A DNA stretch of 27,712 nt from JANNAV01 sp031384695 (GCA_031384695.1 JANNAV010000302.1:1-27712), one strand, 5' to 3'; positions 1 to 7,255 are shown, numbered from the stretch's first letter. Notes: generated by a model not told the origin, from the letters alone. Translations and numbers: made by a program.

Positions 1-89
1 ACGGAGAGGCCTTGGATGCCAGCCTCTTGCAGCGCCTCTTTGACTTCATCGAGCTTGAACGGCTTGATGATCGCCTCGATCTTCTTCAT
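1..89 (-). CDS. glnB: Nitrogen regulatory protein PII, N-terminal part (partial)
   Basis: The first 29 codons of a PII signal-transduction protein run off the left edge of the window. The translation begins MKKIEAIIKPFKLDEVKEAL, the standard start of GlnB, which binds 2-oxoglutarate and ATP/ADP and controls glutamine synthetase adenylylation and NtrB/NtrC. The start is supported by a strong ribosome binding site (GGGGAGAG, positions 97-104 on the minus strand) seven bases before the ATG. GlnK paralogues usually begin MKLV rather than MKKIEAI, so GlnB is preferred. In Rhodobacterales glnB is normally followed by glnA, which would lie outside the window. The gene diverges from nnr. Confidence 0.93.
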   Translation of the reverse strand, partial: MKKIEAIIKPFKLDEVKEALQEAGIQGLS

Positions 90-195
90 GGGCCGACTCT
101 CCCCGTTGGCTTTCCCGGTTCTGATCACTTCGCGGCGGGGGCGACAATTGGGGAGGCTGTGCTTGGGGCGGGTGGGCGCTGGAATTTGGCGGTTG

Positions 196-212
196 TGCCT
201 GAATTTTAGGCA
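196..212. promoter_or_regulatory. Possible NtrC-type operator in the glnB-nnr intergenic region
   Basis: TGCCTGAATTTTAGGCA is a 17-base dyad with 5-base arms and a 7-base centre. It fits the TGC-N11-GCA skeleton of NtrC binding sites. It lies about 105 bases upstream of the glnB start, a sensible place for an activator, and glnB is a classic NtrC target. The match is short and only one site was seen, so this is a candidate. Confidence 0.4.
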
Positions 213-254
213 GATTGCGCGGTTGGTGGGCGGTTTGGGAAAAGGGGCTCTGGG

Positions 255-1835
255 ATGACGGAATTGCTGACGGGCGCGCAGATGCGGGCGATTGAGGCTG
301 CGGCGATTGCTTCGGGTGCGGTGACCGGGCTGGAGTTGATGGAGCGCGCCGGGCGGGGCGTGGTGGAGGCTGTTTTCGAGGAGTGGCCGGAGTTGGCGAA
401 GACCTCCCACCGCGCGGTGGTGCTGTGCGGGCCGGGCGGCAATGGCGGCGACGGGTTCGTGGTGGCGCGGCTGTTGAAGGAGTGGGGGTGGGAGGTGGAG
501 GTGTTCCTCTACGGCGATCCGCAGCGGATGCCGCCGGATGCGCGGGTGAATTATGAGCGGTGGTTGGGGATGGGGGAGGTGCGGGACATAAGTGAAGTCC
601 AGAGCAGGCCCTACGAAAACGAAATCGCGGTGTTTTTTGACGCATTGTTTGGCATTGGGCTGACGCGACCTTTGCCCGAAGAACTTTGTGCAGTTGAGGT
701 AGAGTTGTCCGCCGAATTTCAGGAGTACGGTGTCGCGATCGAAATCTCGAGCGGTCTCTGTGCCGACAGCGGACGAGAACTGGGCCGCTTGGGCGCGTTT
801 CCGGCTAAGCTTACCGTGACTTTCCACAGCGAGAAGATTGGCCACCGCCTTTCACATCATTTGCAGCTTCACAGGACAAAGGTGCACGTTGTGAATATCG
901 GACTTGAGTCCTACCAGGCGTTTGAAGATGAGAAATTCGTTACCCTGCTCGACTATTGGAACACCGCCGCGGACCTTCGCCATCCATTTTTCGGGAAGCG
1001 TCAGGAACATCACAAGTTCTCTCACGGCCATGCCTTGATCCTGTCCGGTGGTGTTGGCCAAGGCGGGGCGGCGCGGATGGCGGCGCGGGGGGCGCTCAGG
1101 ATCGGGGCGGGGTTGGTGACGTTGGGGGTGCCGCCTGCGGCGTTGATCGAGAATGCGGCGCGGTTGGATGCGGTGATGGTGCGGGTGGTGGAGGATGGCG
1201 CGGCGTTGGCGGAGGTTCTGGGGGATGCGCGGATCAATGCGGTTTGTGTGGGGCCGGGGTTGGGGGTTGCTCGGGCGGCGGCGATGTTGCGGGCGGTTTT
1301 GGCGGGGGGGGAGGAGAGTCGGGGCACGCCCCGACCTACGGTGGTGGACGCGGATGGGTTGACGGCTTTGGCGGCGGATGCGGGGTTGTTTGCGATGTTG
1401 CATGCGCGGTGTGTGTTGACGCCGCATGGCGGCGAGTTTGCGCGGTTGTTTCCGGATTTGGCGGCGAAGTTGGCGGAGCCTGCGTTGCGGGGGCCTGCGT
1501 ATTCCAAGGTGGATGCGACGCGCGAGGCGGCTGCAAGGGCGGGGTGCGTGGTACTGTTTAAGGGTGCGGATACGGTGATTGCGGGGCCGGACGGGCGGTG
1601 TTCGGTGAATTCGGCGGCTTATGAGCGGGCGGCGCCGTGGTTGGCTACTGCGGGGTCGGGGGATGTGCTGGCGGGGTTTATCTGCGGGCTGCTGGCGCGG
1701 GGTTTCGCGCCAATGCAGGCGGCGGAGACGGCGGCCTGGTTGCATGTGGAATGCGCGCGGAGTTTTGGGCCGGGGTTGATTGCCGAGGATTTGCCCGAGG
1801 AATTGCCGAAGGTGTTCCGGGCTTTGGGGGTTTGA
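255..1835 (+). CDS. nnr: Bifunctional NAD(P)H-hydrate epimerase / ADP-dependent NAD(P)H-hydrate dehydratase
   Basis: This 526-residue YjeF-type protein repairs NADHX and NADPHX, the damaged hydrated cofactors. The N-terminal half (about 1-220) is the YjeF_N epimerase, with GPGGNGGDGFVVARLL near residue 56 and DALFGIGLTRPLP near 130. The C-terminal half (about 250-520) is the ADP-dependent dehydratase, with the glycine-rich SGGVGQGGAARMAARGALR, then VVDADGLTAL, LTPHGGEF and the nucleotide-site motif TAGSGDVLAGF. An A/G-rich ribosome binding site precedes the ATG. Two oddities stand out. About 585-1020 is much lower in GC than the rest of the gene, and there the usual D-I-P-S-G motif reads E-I-S-S-G. 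A palindrome at 1318-1335 appears to add residues around 350-362. The stop abuts the stop of the converging Hint gene. Confidence 0.93.
   Translation: MTELLTGAQMRAIEAAAIASGAVTGLELMERAGRGVVEAVFEEWPELAKTSHRAVVLCGPGGNGGDGFVVARLLKEWGWEVEVFLYGDPQRMPPDARVNYERWLGMGEVRDISEVQSRPYENEIAVFFDALFGIGLTRPLPEELCAVEVELSAEFQEYGVAIEISSGLCADSGRELGRLGAFPAKLTVTFHSEKIGHRLSHHLQLHRTKVHVVNIGLESYQAFEDEKFVTLLDYWNTAADLRHPFFGKRQEHHKFSHGHALILSGGVGQGGAARMAARGALRIGAGLVTLGVPPAALIENAARLDAVMVRVVEDGAALAEVLGDARINAVCVGPGLGVARAAAMLRAVLAGGEESRGTPRPTVVDADGLTALAADAGLFAMLHARCVLTPHGGEFARLFPDLAAKLAEPALRGPAYSKVDATREAAARAGCVVLFKGADTVIAGPDGRCSVNSAAYERAAPWLATAGSGDVLAGFICGLLARGFAPMQAAETAAWLHVECARSFGPGLIAEDLPEELPKVFRALGV
1318..1335. repeat. Palindromic element inside the nnr coding sequence
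   Basis: The sequence GTCGGGGC-AC-GCCCCGAC is an 8-base inverted repeat directly followed by CTAC. From general knowledge, GTAGGTCGGGG...CCCCGAC-like palindromes occur as dispersed intergenic repeats in Rhodobacteraceae. Here it sits in frame and encodes residues of the segment EESRGTPRPT, just before the conserved V-V-D-A-D-G-L motif. Family members usually have only a short link at that point. Confidence 0.5.
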
Positions 1836-2318
1836 TCAGGCGGGCGCAAGAACCGGACAAGCGAGTTCGACGCCGCCAGCATAGATCACTTCGGCTTCGG
1901 CGAAGGTGAGGGTGTAGAGGCGCAGCTCGGGCAGGGTTTCGGCACGGATGAACGCGCCGTCGGCAAGGCGGGCGGCGGGGATCAGGGCGGTGCGGCTTGC
2001 GTAAAGCGCGCGGGCGCGCCAATCACGGATCAGCACCGGCTGATCGGCGGTGACGGTCAGGGGGGCTGTGGGGCGGCCTGCGCCAAGGCTGTCCGGGCCA
2101 AGCACCACCACGCGGGCGTGTTGCAGCAGGGTAACCTCGATCCGCGCCAGACGCCGCGCGCCATTGCGGGTGACGATACGGTCGCCGGGGGCGAGGTATT
2201 CGACGGGCAGCAATCCGTCCAGCGTCATGACTGGCGCGCCCGCGGCGATGCCGTGGGTAGGGAGGGTGGTGCAATCGGGCTGATATGCCAGCACGAGCCC
2301 AAGCGTCGCTTGCGACAT
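1836..2318 (-). CDS. Small Hint-fold (Hint_2-like) protein, probably catalytically inactive
   Basis: This 160-residue protein resembles the Hint (hedgehog/intein) domains common in Rhodobacterales. It has a PVMTLDGLLPVEYLAPGDRIVT block at about 29-50, a second block with LTVTADQPVLI at 87-97, and a C-terminal strand block near 130-155. Active Hint domains start with a Cys (or Ser) nucleophile just before the first block and carry a conserved His in the T/S-x-x-H block. Here the equivalent positions are Gly27/Ala28 and Gln93, so autoprocessing looks unlikely. No signal peptide is visible. The start has an AAGGA ribosome binding site about seven bases upstream. The gene converges on nnr with no spacer between the stop codons. 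Its role is unknown; the family assignment rests on motif resemblance to the C-terminus of the large RTX protein at 22918. Confidence 0.75.
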   Translation of the reverse strand: MSQATLGLVLAYQPDCTTLPTHGIAAGAPVMTLDGLLPVEYLAPGDRIVTRNGARRLARIEVTLLQHARVVVLGPDSLGAGRPTAPLTVTADQPVLIRDWRARALYASRTALIPAARLADGAFIRAETLPELRLYTLTFAEAEVIYAGGVELACPVLAPA

Positions 2319-2538
2319 TGGGAGGTTCCTTCGATGTGACTGCCTCGGGGTCGTTTTTTATCTTTGCCGCAGGATAGCCGAACGATTGGTTAAGCGCGAG
2401 CATTTTAGTGAAACAGCTTTGCGCGGAGCGTTTGCGTTTTCCTCTCGCATAGTGGCGGGGGCTTTGTTAGAAGGGCGCGGAATTTGCCGGGTGCGGCTGT
2501 CGGGCCGTCTGGCCGGGGAGCGGTGCCTTGTTTGAATT

Positions 2539-2623
2539 GCGGGTATGGCGAAACTGGCAGACGCACCAGATTTAGGTTCTGGCGCCGAGAGGCGTGGGGG
2601 TTCAAATCCCTCTACCCGCACCA
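2539..2623 (+). tRNA. tRNA-Leu (anticodon UAG)
   Basis: An 85-base class II tRNA with encoded CCA. The acceptor stem GCGGGTA (2539-2545) pairs with TACCCGC, followed by discriminator A2620 and CCA. The anticodon stem CCAGA/TCTGG encloses loop TTTAGGT, with anticodon TAG at 2573-2575. A variable arm (GGCGCCGAGAGGCGT region) and T-arm GGGGGTTCAAATCCC are present. It reads CUN leucine codons. Trigger factor begins 52 bases downstream on the same strand. Confidence 0.97.
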
Positions 2624-2645
2624 GATTGGCCGCACCAGATTGGCC
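2618..2645 (+). repeat. Perfect 14-base tandem duplication starting in the tRNA-Leu 3' end
   Basis: GCACCAGATTGGCC occurs twice in direct tandem (2618-2631 and 2632-2645), followed by a partial GCAC. The first copy includes the last bases of the tRNA and its CCA. It fills most of the gap between the mature tRNA end and the trigger factor ribosome binding site. A slippage duplication is the simplest explanation. Confidence 0.85.
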
Positions 2646-2675
2646 GCACAGGCTTGGGATGAGAAGGACGACAAA

Positions 2676-4010
2676 ATGCAGATTACCGAAACCCTGAAAG
2701 ACGGCTTGAAGCGCGGCTACACCATCACGGTGTCGGCGGGTGAGCTGGACGCGAAGGTGCATGAAAAGCTGGTCGAGGTGCAGCCTTCGATCGAGATCAA
2801 GGGCTTTCGCAAGGGTAAGGTGCCGATGGCGATGCTGAAAAAGCTGCATGGTCAGCGCCTGATCGGCGACGCGATGCAGGACGCCATCGACGGCGCGATG
2901 AAATCGCATTTCGAGGCCAGCGGCGACCGGCCGGCGATGCAGCCCGAGGTGAAGATGCAGGGTGGCGAGGCGTGGAAAGAGGGTCAGGACGTGGTGGTGG
3001 AGATGTCTTACGAGGCATTGCCGCCGATCCCGGAACTGGACGCAGGCAAGATCAAGCTGGACCGCTTGATCGTGAAGGCCGACGATGCCTCGGTTGACGA
3101 GGCCTTGAGCAATCTTGCGGGCACGGCGCAAAGCTTTGACGACCGCAAGAAAGGCTCCAAGGCCAAGACCGGCGATCAGGTGGTGATCAACTTTCTGGGC
3201 TCGGTTGACGGGGTGCCGTTCGAGGGCGGGGCGGGCGAGGATTATCCGCTGGTGCTGGGCTCGAACTCGTTCATTCCGGGGTTTGAGGATCAGCTGGTTG
3301 GCCACAAGGCCGATGACGAGGTGACGGTGAATGTAAGCTTCCCCGAAGGCTATGGTGCGGCGCATCTGGCGGGCAAGGCGGCGGTGTTCGCCTGCACCGT
3401 GAAGGCGGTGCGCGCGCCGAAGCCTGCCGAGATTGATGACGCGTTGGCCAAGAAGTTTGGTGCGGAAGATCTGGTGGCCCTGAAAGGGCAGATTTCGGAG
3501 CGGCTGGAGACGGAATACAAGGGGGCCGCGCGCGCGGTTCTGAAGCGGTCTTTGCTGGACCAGTTGGACGCCATGGTGAAGTTCGATCTGCCAAGCGCGC
3601 TGGTGGATGCCGAGGCGTCGCAGATTGCGCATCAGTTGTGGCACGAGGAAAACCCGGAAGTGCATGACCACAACCACGGCTCGGTTGAAACCACCGAAGA
3701 GCACAAGGTGCTGGCCGAGCGGCGGGTGCGGCTTGGGCTGGTGCTGGCGGAGATCGGCCGCAAGGCCGAGGTGGTGGTGACGGATGCCGAGATGACCCAG
3801 GCGGTGATGGCGCAGGCGCGGCAGTATCCGGGGCAGGAGCGGGCTTACTTTGAGTTCGTGCAGAAGAACCCGCAGATGCAGCAGCAATTGCGCGCGCCGA
3901 TCTTTGAGGACAAGGTTGTGGATCACATCGTGGCGGCGGCCAAGGTCAAGGACCGCGAAGTGACCAAGGCAGCGCTGCAAAAGGCCATCGAGGCGCTTGA
4001 CGAGTTGTGA
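2676..4010 (+). CDS. tig: Trigger factor, ribosome-associated chaperone and peptidyl-prolyl isomerase
   Basis: A 444-residue trigger factor that binds near the ribosomal exit tunnel and helps nascent chains fold. The N-terminal ribosome-binding domain carries the signature GFRKGKVP at residues 43-50. An FKBP-type isomerase domain spans about 155-245 (GDQVVINFLGSVDGVPFEGG, then FIPGFEDQLVG), and the rest forms the helical C-terminal chaperone arms. The reading frame is open back to 2484 through the tRNA, but the ATG at 2676 is chosen: it has an AGAAGGA ribosome binding site and gives the normal MQITETLKDG start. Length matches the family. A stem-loop with a T tract follows the stop, so tRNA-Leu and tig may share a transcript that ends there. 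Confidence 0.97.
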   Translation: MQITETLKDGLKRGYTITVSAGELDAKVHEKLVEVQPSIEIKGFRKGKVPMAMLKKLHGQRLIGDAMQDAIDGAMKSHFEASGDRPAMQPEVKMQGGEAWKEGQDVVVEMSYEALPPIPELDAGKIKLDRLIVKADDASVDEALSNLAGTAQSFDDRKKGSKAKTGDQVVINFLGSVDGVPFEGGAGEDYPLVLGSNSFIPGFEDQLVGHKADDEVTVNVSFPEGYGAAHLAGKAAVFACTVKAVRAPKPAEIDDALAKKFGAEDLVALKGQISERLETEYKGAARAVLKRSLLDQLDAMVKFDLPSALVDAEASQIAHQLWHEENPEVHDHNHGSVETTEEHKVLAERRVRLGLVLAEIGRKAEVVVTDAEMTQAVMAQARQYPGQERAYFEFVQKNPQMQQQLRAPIFEDKVVDHIVAAAKVKDREVTKAALQKAIEALDEL

Positions 4011-4033
4011 TCGGGTTATCCGATTAGCGATCG

Positions 4034-4060
4034 GGCCGCCCTTTGGGGGCGGCCTTTTCA
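4034..4060 (+). terminator. Rho-independent terminator of tig
   Basis: GGCCGCCC (4034-4041) pairs perfectly with GGGCGGCC (4047-4054) over a 5-base loop and is followed by TTTTCATTT. It begins 24 bases after the tig stop and ends before the ribosome binding site of the next gene, so that gene would need its own promoter or readthrough. Confidence 0.85.
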
Positions 4061-4084
4061 TTTAACCCCCAGCGAGGTGACGCG

Positions 4085-4831
4085 ATGCCGGTTTTCCTGC
4101 CCGATCTGCCGGAAGAAGTGATCCTTGCCTGCCTGAAGCGCGCGCCGGGGCATGAGGTGAACTCGGGCAAGTTCGACGGCCCGGAGTCTTCGGCGGCGCT
4201 GGTGGCGAACGGGTTTGGCTGGTTTCTGGAGCGGCCGGGCGAATTGCCGCCTTTGCCGGGAGTGCCTGCGGGCAAGCCTTTGGCGGTGACGCTGGAGGCC
4301 GAGATGCGTTACCCCTGGGGCGGCGGGCGGCATCCGCGCGTGGATGTGGGGATATCGACGCAGACCACGCTGATCGGCATCGAGAGCACGCGGTATGAGC
4401 CGTTCCGCCCTGCCAAGAACACCGGTTTTGCCGAGGTTTATGACCGGCCGGTCTGGGGCGAGCGGATGGGGCGCTATACCCAGATGCAGCGCGATCTGGT
4501 TTCGGGGGCGGTGGCGTTTGACTGCCTCGATGCGGTGCAACTGATCAAGCAGGCCTACGGGCTGCGGACGCGGGCGGAAAAGCGGGCGACCGGATCGGTG
4601 CTGGTTTATCTTTATGCCGAGCCGGGCGTCTGGGCCTCGGGCAAACCGGTGGATACGGCCCGCATAGAGGCGCACCGGCGCGAGGTGCAGGCGTTTGGCG
4701 CGGCGGTGGCGGGGGACGAGGTGGTGTTTGTCGGCCTGCGCTGGGCGGTGCTGCTGCGGCAATGGGCGCGGGTGCCGAAACTGGCGGCGCATGCCGAGGC
4801 GATGCGGGCGCGGTTCGGGGTGTTGGGGTAG
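4085..4831 (+). CDS. PGN_0703-like putative PD-(D/E)XK nuclease-fold protein
   Basis: A 248-residue cytoplasmic protein. The text around residues 32-108 (GPESSAALVANGFGWFLER, then YPWGGGRHPRVDVGI, then GIESTRYEPFR) resembles the PGN_0703 family of putative restriction-endonuclease-like proteins as I remember it. In that family a D...E-x-K core is expected, with the second part usually read as E-S-K-R. Here D87 and E100 are present, but the lysine position is T102, so nuclease activity is doubtful. The C-terminal half (LDAVQLIKQAYGLRT, YLYAEPGVW) also fits the family. The ATG at 4085 is preferred over the upstream in-frame start at 4043 because of a GAGG ribosome binding site, and because 4043 lies inside the tig terminator. 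No methylase partner is nearby. The fold assignment is by recognition, not a search. Confidence 0.72.
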   Translation: MPVFLPDLPEEVILACLKRAPGHEVNSGKFDGPESSAALVANGFGWFLERPGELPPLPGVPAGKPLAVTLEAEMRYPWGGGRHPRVDVGISTQTTLIGIESTRYEPFRPAKNTGFAEVYDRPVWGERMGRYTQMQRDLVSGAVAFDCLDAVQLIKQAYGLRTRAEKRATGSVLVYLYAEPGVWASGKPVDTARIEAHRREVQAFGAAVAGDEVVFVGLRWAVLLRQWARVPKLAAHAEAMRARFGVLG

Positions 4832-4834
4832 ATT

Positions 4835-5779
4835 TCAGGCGCCGCCGTGCGGGTTGAGTTTGGCCTCGGTGGTTTCGCGGTGCAGCACGAAAAGGCCCGC
4901 GCCGATGATCACCGAAATGCCAAGCCAGCCGATGGTATCGGGCCAGTCACCCCAGATCAGCCAGCCCCAGAGCAGGCCCCAGAACAGCAGCGAATATTCG
5001 AACGGGGCCACGGTGCTGGATTTGGCGATGCGGTAGCCTTGGGTCAGCAGCGTCAGCCCGAAGGCGGCGATCACCCCGCAGCCGCACATCAGCGCAAGGT
5101 CATTGCCCGAAGGCCAGACCCAGCCGCGCATCATGAAGACAAGGCTGGCGTGGGATTGGCCGTCAAAGCGGCCCGAGCCGAAGATCACCGACAGCGCCAG
5201 GGCAAAGCCCAGGAAGGCAAGGTTGCCCCAGAATGCCATCGCCGCCGCCGTTTCGGTGCGGCCCAGCGTGCGGGCGTAGATCATCGACAGCCCGTAGGCA
5301 AAGCCGCTGACCACCGGCAGCAGGGCCGCCCAGTCAAACAGCGCATCGCCGGGCCGCACGAGGATGATCACGCCGCCAAACCCCGCCAGCACCGCGATCC
5401 AGCGCGGCAGGCTGACGGTTTCGCGCAGCACCAGCACCGACAAGACGGTGATCATCAGCGGTGCGGTGAAATAAAGTGCGACGGTGGTGGCCAGCGGCAG
5501 GGCGGCAAGGCCAAGGTAGAAGCTGCCGTAAGCGATGAAGTTCAGCAAGCCGCGTGCCAGCATCCTTGGCCAGCCCGGGGTCAGCAGGCTGCGCGGGCCG
5601 CCGTCGTAACGCCAGACGATGGCCAGCATCAGCGGGGCGGCGGTCAGGCTGCGGAACACCATCGCCTGATGCAGGGGGTAGCTGCCCGACAGCAGTTTCA
5701 GGATCAGATCCTGCACCGAAAACAAGGCAAGACCGGCCAGAACGCAGAGGATGCCGAGGGTGTTGCTGGTGGCGCGCAT
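4835..5779 (-). CDS. DMT-superfamily transporter with two EamA domains
   Basis: A 314-residue inner-membrane protein with about ten hydrophobic segments arranged as two EamA repeats. The first includes FYLGLAALPLATTVALYFTAPL (quoted in part) near residues 87-108 followed by LRETVSLPRWIAVLAGFGGV, the typical end of an EamA half. The second ends in SSTVAPFEYSLLFWGLLWGW and GDWPDTIGWLGISVIIGAGLFVL. Length and organisation are normal for drug/metabolite exporters, some of which export amino acids or S-adenosylmethionine-type solutes. The substrate cannot be told from sequence. It converges with the preceding gene across only three bases and lies downstream of the RTX gene on the same strand, 72 bases away. 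Confidence 0.9.
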   Translation of the reverse strand: MRATSNTLGILCVLAGLALFSVQDLILKLLSGSYPLHQAMVFRSLTAAPLMLAIVWRYDGGPRSLLTPGWPRMLARGLLNFIAYGSFYLGLAALPLATTVALYFTAPLMITVLSVLVLRETVSLPRWIAVLAGFGGVIILVRPGDALFDWAALLPVVSGFAYGLSMIYARTLGRTETAAAMAFWGNLAFLGFALALSVIFGSGRFDGQSHASLVFMMRGWVWPSGNDLALMCGCGVIAAFGLTLLTQGYRIAKSSTVAPFEYSLLFWGLLWGWLIWGDWPDTIGWLGISVIIGAGLFVLHRETTEAKLNPHGGA

Positions 5780-5791
5780 GGATGCAGCCTA

Positions 5792-5809
5792 GCCGCCAGG
5801 GGTGGCGGC
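5792..5809. other. GC-rich hairpin between the RTX and transporter genes
   Basis: GCCGCCA (5792-5798) and TGGCGGC (5803-5809) form a 7-base stem over GGGG. It lies between the RTX stop (5852) and the transporter start (5779), both on the minus strand. No T tract follows on that strand, so it may be an mRNA-processing or weak termination structure. Confidence 0.4.
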
Positions 5810-5851
5810 AGGCTTTGACATCCCCGACATGTGGTGTCGCGAAAGGCGGTG

Positions 5852-7255
5852 TCAGAACAGCACGATATCGGCGGCGACCACCGTGATATCGCCGGAAAAC
5901 CGCATCAGGCTGTAATCGCCTGCGGGCGGGCCGTCGTTGTCCCAGTGCAGCCATGTCTCGTCGACATCCGCATGATAGCGCAGCACGAACTGCGGCGCGG
6001 TGCCGTTCAGGGTGCCGATCAAGAAGATCGACGGATCGACGCTGCCCGGGCCGGGCCCTCCGGGCAGGTTGGCGGCGAAGTAGCGGATGCTATCGACGCC
6101 GGTTTCGAAATCGGTGATCAGATCGAAGCCGTCTTCGTTGTGAACGAAGATGAACCTGTCGGCGCCAAGACCGCCGGTCATGGTATCGCTGGCCTTGCCG
6201 CCGACCAGATTGTCGTCGCCCGCACCGCCAAACAGGGTATCGGCACCGGAGCGGCCATAGACCTTGTCATCGCCCGCCGAGCCGCGCAGCCGGTCGATGC
6301 CTGCGCCGCCATCGACGGTGTCGTTGTCGCGGCCGCCATCGAGACTGTCATCGCCAAGCCCGCCATAGAGCGTGTCACTGCCTTCGTTGCCAAAAAGGGT
6401 GTCAGCGCCTTCGCGGCCTTCGGCCCGGTCGGCACCGGCGCCGAGGCCCGCGATATCGCCCAGCGTGCCGCCATAGACGTCGTAATGTTCAAAGCCGAAG
6501 ATGGCCGAAAGGCTGCCATCGTCGATGTTGCTGAAAACGCTGTCGGAGCGGATGAAGTAAAGCTGCGATGAGCCGCCGAGAACCGTCAGGGTATCATCGC
6601 CAAGCCCGCCAGTCAGGGTGTTGGCCTGGCCGTTTTGATATAGTACGTGGTCATCGCCGTCGCCCGCGTCGACCCGATTGAGGCCACCGCCCACGTCGAT
6701 GCGGTCTTGCAGGCTGCCGCCAATCACCGTGTCATCGCGCATGCCGCCGTAGAATATCAGCTGTTCGATGCTGGTCATATGCACCCGGTTGCCAAGCGAC
6801 GAGATGGCAAAGGGGGTGGCGGCAGAAATATCGACATTGGCGCCTGCGCCCGGCGTGGAGTTCAGCCAGTAAAGCCCCAGCGTGTCGGTGCCATCGCCGC
6901 CATTGGCCCAGACATCCGAAGTGTCGAACGCCTGCAGCAGGTCATCGCCATCGCCGCCCCAACCGCGGCTGCCACCACCGTAGACCACGCTGTTCAATTG
7001 CAGCCTGTCATCATCGCCGCCGCCATAGAGCCGGTCATTGTCCAACTCGCCGATCAGGGTGTCATTGCCCTGACCGCCAAAAACCGTGTCGTTGCCCGCG
7101 CCGCTGTCGATGAAATCGTGATCGTCGCCGCCAAAGACCGAGTCATTGCCTTGCAGGCCATAGATGGTGTCATCGCCGGCCATCCCGTAGATTTCATCGT
7201 CGGATGCGCTGCCGGAAAGCGGGTCTGGATTGGGGGTGCCGGAAAAAACGGGCAT
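5852..7255 (-). CDS. RTX calcium-binding protein, probable type I secretion substrate
   Basis: A 467-residue acidic protein built largely of hemolysin-type nonapeptide repeats (GGxGxDxLx). There is one block at about 15-80 (DDTIYGLQGNDSVFGG and similar) and another at about 270-370. A less repetitive centre (roughly 80-265) carries scattered GGxGDD units. It lacks an N-terminal Sec signal. The C-terminus (about 365-467) starts with GADRFIFVHNEDGFDLITDF, a common post-RTX segment, and ends in a hydrophobic ADIVLF tail, as expected for an uncleaved type I secretion signal. Ca2+ binding outside the cell would fold the beta-roll. No catalytic domain was recognised, so the function is unknown: surface layer, adhesion or defence are possible. 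No type I exporter genes are in the window. The next gene downstream is the DMT transporter, probably unrelated. Confidence 0.9.
   Translation of the reverse strand: MPVFSGTPNPDPLSGSASDDEIYGMAGDDTIYGLQGNDSVFGGDDHDFIDSGAGNDTVFGGQGNDTLIGELDNDRLYGGGDDDRLQLNSVVYGGGSRGWGGDGDDLLQAFDTSDVWANGGDGTDTLGLYWLNSTPGAGANVDISAATPFAISSLGNRVHMTSIEQLIFYGGMRDDTVIGGSLQDRIDVGGGLNRVDAGDGDDHVLYQNGQANTLTGGLGDDTLTVLGGSSQLYFIRSDSVFSNIDDGSLSAIFGFEHYDVYGGTLGDIAGLGAGADRAEGREGADTLFGNEGSDTLYGGLGDDSLDGGRDNDTVDGGAGIDRLRGSAGDDKVYGRSGADTLFGGAGDDNLVGGKASDTMTGGLGADRFIFVHNEDGFDLITDFETGVDSIRYFAANLPGGPGPGSVDPSIFLIGTLNGTAPQFVLRYHADVDETWLHWDNDGPPAGDYSLMRFSGDITVVAADIVLF

Noticed and set aside
2358..4061. 567-codon minus-strand frame across trigger factor
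   Set aside because: It is antisense to a certain tig gene and a tRNA. Its translation is rich in His/Arg/Leu, as expected of a shadow frame in GC-rich DNA, with no family resemblance.
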